The translations under genes and the position numbers were made by a program. The notes under the pieces were generated by a model. That model was not told the DNA's origin, searched no databases, and saw only the letters and a program-made list of their open reading frames with translations. DNA of 7,891 nucleotides from Streptomyces sp. NRRL F-5122 (GTDB taxonomy: Bacteria > Actinomycetota > Actinomycetes > Streptomycetales > Streptomycetaceae): contig NZ_LMWH01000017.1 in NCBI RefSeq assembly GCF_001507435.1, positions 1 to 7,891 of the forward strand. Direction: 5' to 3'. Positions 6,264 through 7,891 of the stretch are shown here, piece by piece. The first letter of the stretch is position 1. Every line of letters begins with the position of its first letter.

Positions 6264-6407
6264 GTGACAGATCCGCCCGCCCTCATGCTCAACAGCGCAG
6301 CGGCGCTCGACGACTTCGACGCAGACGACCACGTCAACCTCACCAACGACGGCTACAGCGCGATCAGCAACGCCTTCGACCTGGTCCCCCTGGGACCGGA
6401 TGCGTAG
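6264..6407 (+). pseudogene. C-terminal scrap of an SGNH/GDSL-type hydrolase
   Basis: The frame ends at TAG 6405-6407 and can be read back at least to a GTG at 6264 (47 residues). It contains LNSAAALDDFDADDHVNLTN and DGYSAISNAFDLVPL. This aligns with the end of secreted SGNH esterases of actinomycetes, whose last block reads approximately DSGDHLHPNDAGYRAMADAVDL and supplies the catalytic Asp and His. Here the Asp-x-x-His block reads DHVN, so the catalytic His is replaced by Asn. The rest of the enzyme, with the nucleophilic Ser in its GDS block, is missing. The fragment begins close to the presumed ISL3 end at about 6232, so IS insertion may have cut the gene. The match is short, and the identity is a reasonable but not certain reading. 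Confidence 0.5.
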
Positions 6408-6765
6408 AAAAAACAGACCGAAACCACGCCGCACGACCGGCGACAGCCCCCCCCCACCGCTCTCCTGCAGTGCGGGGGCTTGGCGTTGCCATCGCAGAGC
6501 ATCGCGGGCTGGCACTGAACGCCAGGAGAAAAGGCTGGCCAGTGAGACTTACCGACAGTCGTTCTCACAGGTCAGCGGTCATATCGGCGCGCGGACGGAC
6601 CAGAAACCGGAGACCACGTCGTCCTGAGCCCGACGGCCACCGCCGCTGCCCCCCGGGCGCGGCGGCGGCAGCGGCGTGCCAGGGCCGCACGGACGCTCTA
6701 AACAGACCGTTGACAATAGTGCTCGTCCTCCGCACGCACTTGCAGCGTGTACTTGGACAAGGTCT
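6408..6765. other. Intergenic stretch before the CRISPR array
   Basis: I see no gene. The stretch holds a terminator-like hairpin with a C9 tract (6447-6455), a GC-rich repeat-like GGGCGCGGCGGCGGCAGCGG near 6656, and TTGACA at 6710-6715 without a matching -10 at normal spacing. The last about 100 bases would be the CRISPR leader if the array is read on the plus strand. No AT-rich leader typical of an active array is evident. Confidence 0.45.
6445..6480 (+). terminator. Possible terminator after the hydrolase remnant
   Basis: AGCCCCC (6445-6451) can pair with GGGGGCT (6474-6480) over a 22-base loop, and TT follows. It sits 37 bases after the hydrolase stop. The C9 tract allows several registers, and the loop is long, so the call is weak. 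Confidence 0.35.
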
Positions 6766-6915
6766 CTGCTCCCCGCACCCGCGGGATGGCCCCTGCATGA
6801 TCCATGCTGTGGCCGTGTGCCACGGCTGCTCCGCGCGTTTGCGGGGATGGTCCCGGTGTCCTCTGCGACAACGTGAACATGGTCAGCTGCTCCCCGCACC
6901 CGCGAGGATAGTCCC
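6766..6915 (+). CRISPR. Small type I-E-like CRISPR array, 3 imperfect repeats, 2 spacers
   Basis: Repeats lie at 6766-6793 (28 bases), 6826-6854 (29) and 6887-6915 (29). The spacers at 6794-6825 and 6855-6886 are both exactly 32 bases. Repeats begin CTGCTCC and end GGTCCC or a near form, with an inner inverted repeat around CCCCGCACCCGCGGGG. This matches the actinomycete I-E repeat (close to GTGCTCCCCGCACCCGCG then GGGATGGTCCC). The first repeat lacks one G and has GGCCCC for GGTCCC. The second reads CCGCGCGTTTGCGGGG, weakening its stem. The third has GAGGATAGTCCC. By comparison with the E. coli I-E repeat, the plus strand is the likely crRNA strand. No cas gene is in the window and every repeat is altered, so this is probably an orphan or decaying array. 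The next expected position (6948) starts GTGC but does not otherwise match. Confidence 0.85.
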
Positions 6916-7113
6916 GAGCCGTCACGGGACCGATCAACACCGCCTGGGTGCGGTCCTGGCCGTGCAGCCTGCGGTGGCGATCCGCGGGCGGCCGTGGACC
7001 GGGACGGCTATCGCGTGCTTGAAAACAGCAGGCACATCGTGTGCGCCCGACGAACGATCAGGATTCGGCATGATGGCGGCACACAATGGTGCGGACAGGA
7101 CAGGATGTAGAGG

Positions 7114-7647
7114 GTGACCGCGAAGCAGGGAAAGGACGATCGGGGTGCGGTGCCGATCACCGTGACGCTGCCGGGCGGTCAGGAGATCCGGGCACGGCTT
7201 CATGCCCGGCGCCAGACGAAGGATGGCTGGCAATACCAGGTGGGAGTCCTCATATGGCAGGACACCGCCGATGGCGGTGTGGAAGCGGTCGAGCACCGAG
7301 CCTGGGTGAGCCCGGCACACGCGCGCCCCGTCCCTGGCATCTCCTACGACCACGTGCCCACCAGCCGTGCGTCCCAGATAGGCAGTACTGCCCCGTGCAC
7401 AGGCCAGCCGGCCTGGACAGTCCAGCACCTGCCCCACCGCCCCGGCCACCCGGGCGCCACCCTCATCCATGTCGTCGGCTGCACGCCCAGCGCCCAGACG
7501 CTGGATCGGGAACAAGCACTCACCGCGCTCCGTCAGCCCCGCGCAGCGGCATGTAGAGAATGCGGAGCAGCCGGCTCTCTCGCTGACCACGACGAGTCCC
7601 CTGACAAGGAGGCAGAGGCACCGACATTCCCGCGCGTCCCAGGCTGA
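7114..7647 (+). CDS. Uncharacterised 177-residue protein with a C-terminal cysteine cluster
   Basis: GTG start at 7114 with ACAGGA about 8 bases upstream; codons are mostly G/C-ending, supporting a real gene. An N-terminal beta-rich part reads VPITVTLPGGQEIRARLHAR, then RQTKDGWQYQVGVLIWQDTA. The C-terminal part has GATLIHVVGCTPSAQTLD, REQALTALRQ and RAAACRECGAAGSLAD. His119, Cys123, Cys147 and Cys150 (HxxxC...CxxC) are spaced like a small zinc site. This C-terminal pattern resembles Streptomyces small proteins annotated DUF6233, where a His/Cys pair is followed by a DREQAL-type helix and a CxxC, but I am not certain of the family. It has no signal peptide or membrane segment. It stands alone: the next gene is on the other strand. 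Function unknown. Confidence 0.65.
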   Translation: MTAKQGKDDRGAVPITVTLPGGQEIRARLHARRQTKDGWQYQVGVLIWQDTADGGVEAVEHRAWVSPAHARPVPGISYDHVPTSRASQIGSTAPCTGQPAWTVQHLPHRPGHPGATLIHVVGCTPSAQTLDREQALTALRQPRAAACRECGAAGSLADHDESPDKEAEAPTFPRVPG

Positions 7648-7728
7648 GCCGTCCGCTACCCGCGCCTAACGGGAAAAGAGCCCAGACCGCGCAGCACGAC
7701 GATGAACGTGCGGACGGCGTTCGCCGGT

Positions 7729-7743
7729 GCTCCCGCCGGGAGC
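7729..7743. terminator. Short hairpin between converging genes
   Basis: GCTCCC (7729-7734) pairs with GGGAGC (7738-7743) across the 3-base loop GCC. It lies between the stop of the 177-residue protein (7647) and the stop of the minus-strand gene at 7787, a fitting place for a shared terminator. The stem is only 6 bp and has no T run. Confidence 0.3.
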
Positions 7744-7786
7744 CGACCCCTGCGGCCAGACGCTCGAGAAGGCGCTCGCTGTTTGT

Positions 7787-7891
7787 TCAGAACAGCGCTT
7801 GGCCGTCACTGTTGGTGTCTGCGATGACTGGCCGGGGCCGGGTGGGGAGGCCGTCCAGGCGGTCGGGGCCGGCCGCGGCGGCCACGGCAGG
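7787..7891 (-). CDS. C-terminus of an unidentified gene (enters from the right edge)
   Basis: On the minus strand an open frame enters at 7891 and ends at the TGA complementary to 7787-7789. It encodes PAVAAAAGPDRLDGLPTRPR then PVIADTNSDGQALF. About 29 of 34 codons end in G or C, as expected of a Streptomyces coding region. That is the main support, since 34 residues with no recognised motif cannot identify a family. It converges with the 177-residue gene. Confidence 0.45.
   Translation of the reverse strand, partial: PAVAAAAGPDRLDGLPTRPRPVIADTNSDGQALF

Noticed and set aside
6710..6755. Promoter at TTGACA upstream of the CRISPR array
   Set aside because: No -10-like hexamer occurs at 16-19 bases; a single hexamer is not enough.
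6698..6940. 80-residue minus-strand frame with repeated PRGCGEQ / PRVRGAE-like motifs
   Set aside because: The repeated motif is simply the translation of the CRISPR repeats, a well-known false gene.
6948..6976. Possible fourth CRISPR repeat at the right spacing after repeat 3
   Set aside because: It shares GTGC at the start but not the CCCCGC...GCGGGG core or the terminal GGTCCC.
6934..7590. 218-residue minus-strand open frame
   Set aside because: It is antisense to the 177-residue plus-strand gene and has low-complexity composition and no domain.

Overview
The window looks like a gene-poor, decayed accessory stretch from a Streptomyces-like actinomycete. The sequence has very high GC, and intact reading frames end most codons in G or C. 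GTG starts are common, and the protein families I recognise are typical of Streptomyces. The region reads as a mosaic of truncated insertion sequences (ISs) and broken genes around a few units that could still work, as expected of a chromosome arm, a plasmid or an old integrated element.

Layout from left to right. Positions 1-264 (minus) hold the start of a transposase that runs off the left edge. About 450 bases without a convincing gene follow, ending in a 22-bp palindrome. The best-preserved unit comes next: the 3' remnant of an unidentified gene (722-958) overlaps by GTGA with an intact TrzA/MtaD-type amidohydrolase (955-2268). A possible terminator separates this from the C-terminal remnant of a secreted S8 (subtilisin-like) peptidase on the minus strand (2355-2782). 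Head to head with that is the N-terminal part of a Streptomyces protein that, as I recall, carries an S1 RNA-binding domain (2784-3655). Both remnants carry several frameshifts. A 128-residue unknown protein with a single-base frameshift lies at 3864-4251 (minus).

The middle holds an IS982-family transposase that keeps its three catalytic acidic residues but has lost its normal C-terminus (4624-5547). It is followed by a strong 13-bp hairpin, an initiator-type tRNA-Met (5634-5707) with its own terminator, and the N-terminal part of an ISL3-family transposase on the minus strand (5885-6169). Next come a C-terminal scrap of an SGNH/GDSL hydrolase (6264-6407) and a small type I-E-like CRISPR array of three imperfect repeats and two 32-base spacers (6766-6915), with no cas genes in the window. 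The right end has a 177-residue uncharacterised protein with a possible zinc-binding cysteine cluster (7114-7647) and the C-terminus of an unidentified minus-strand gene (7787-7891).

I see no cooperating gene system. The only pair with real operon signs is the amidohydrolase and the truncated gene overlapping it. Most of the interest lies in how the region has decayed: precise remnant junctions, an orphan degenerate CRISPR array and an atypical initiator tRNA copy. All family assignments come from recalled sequence patterns, not database searches.
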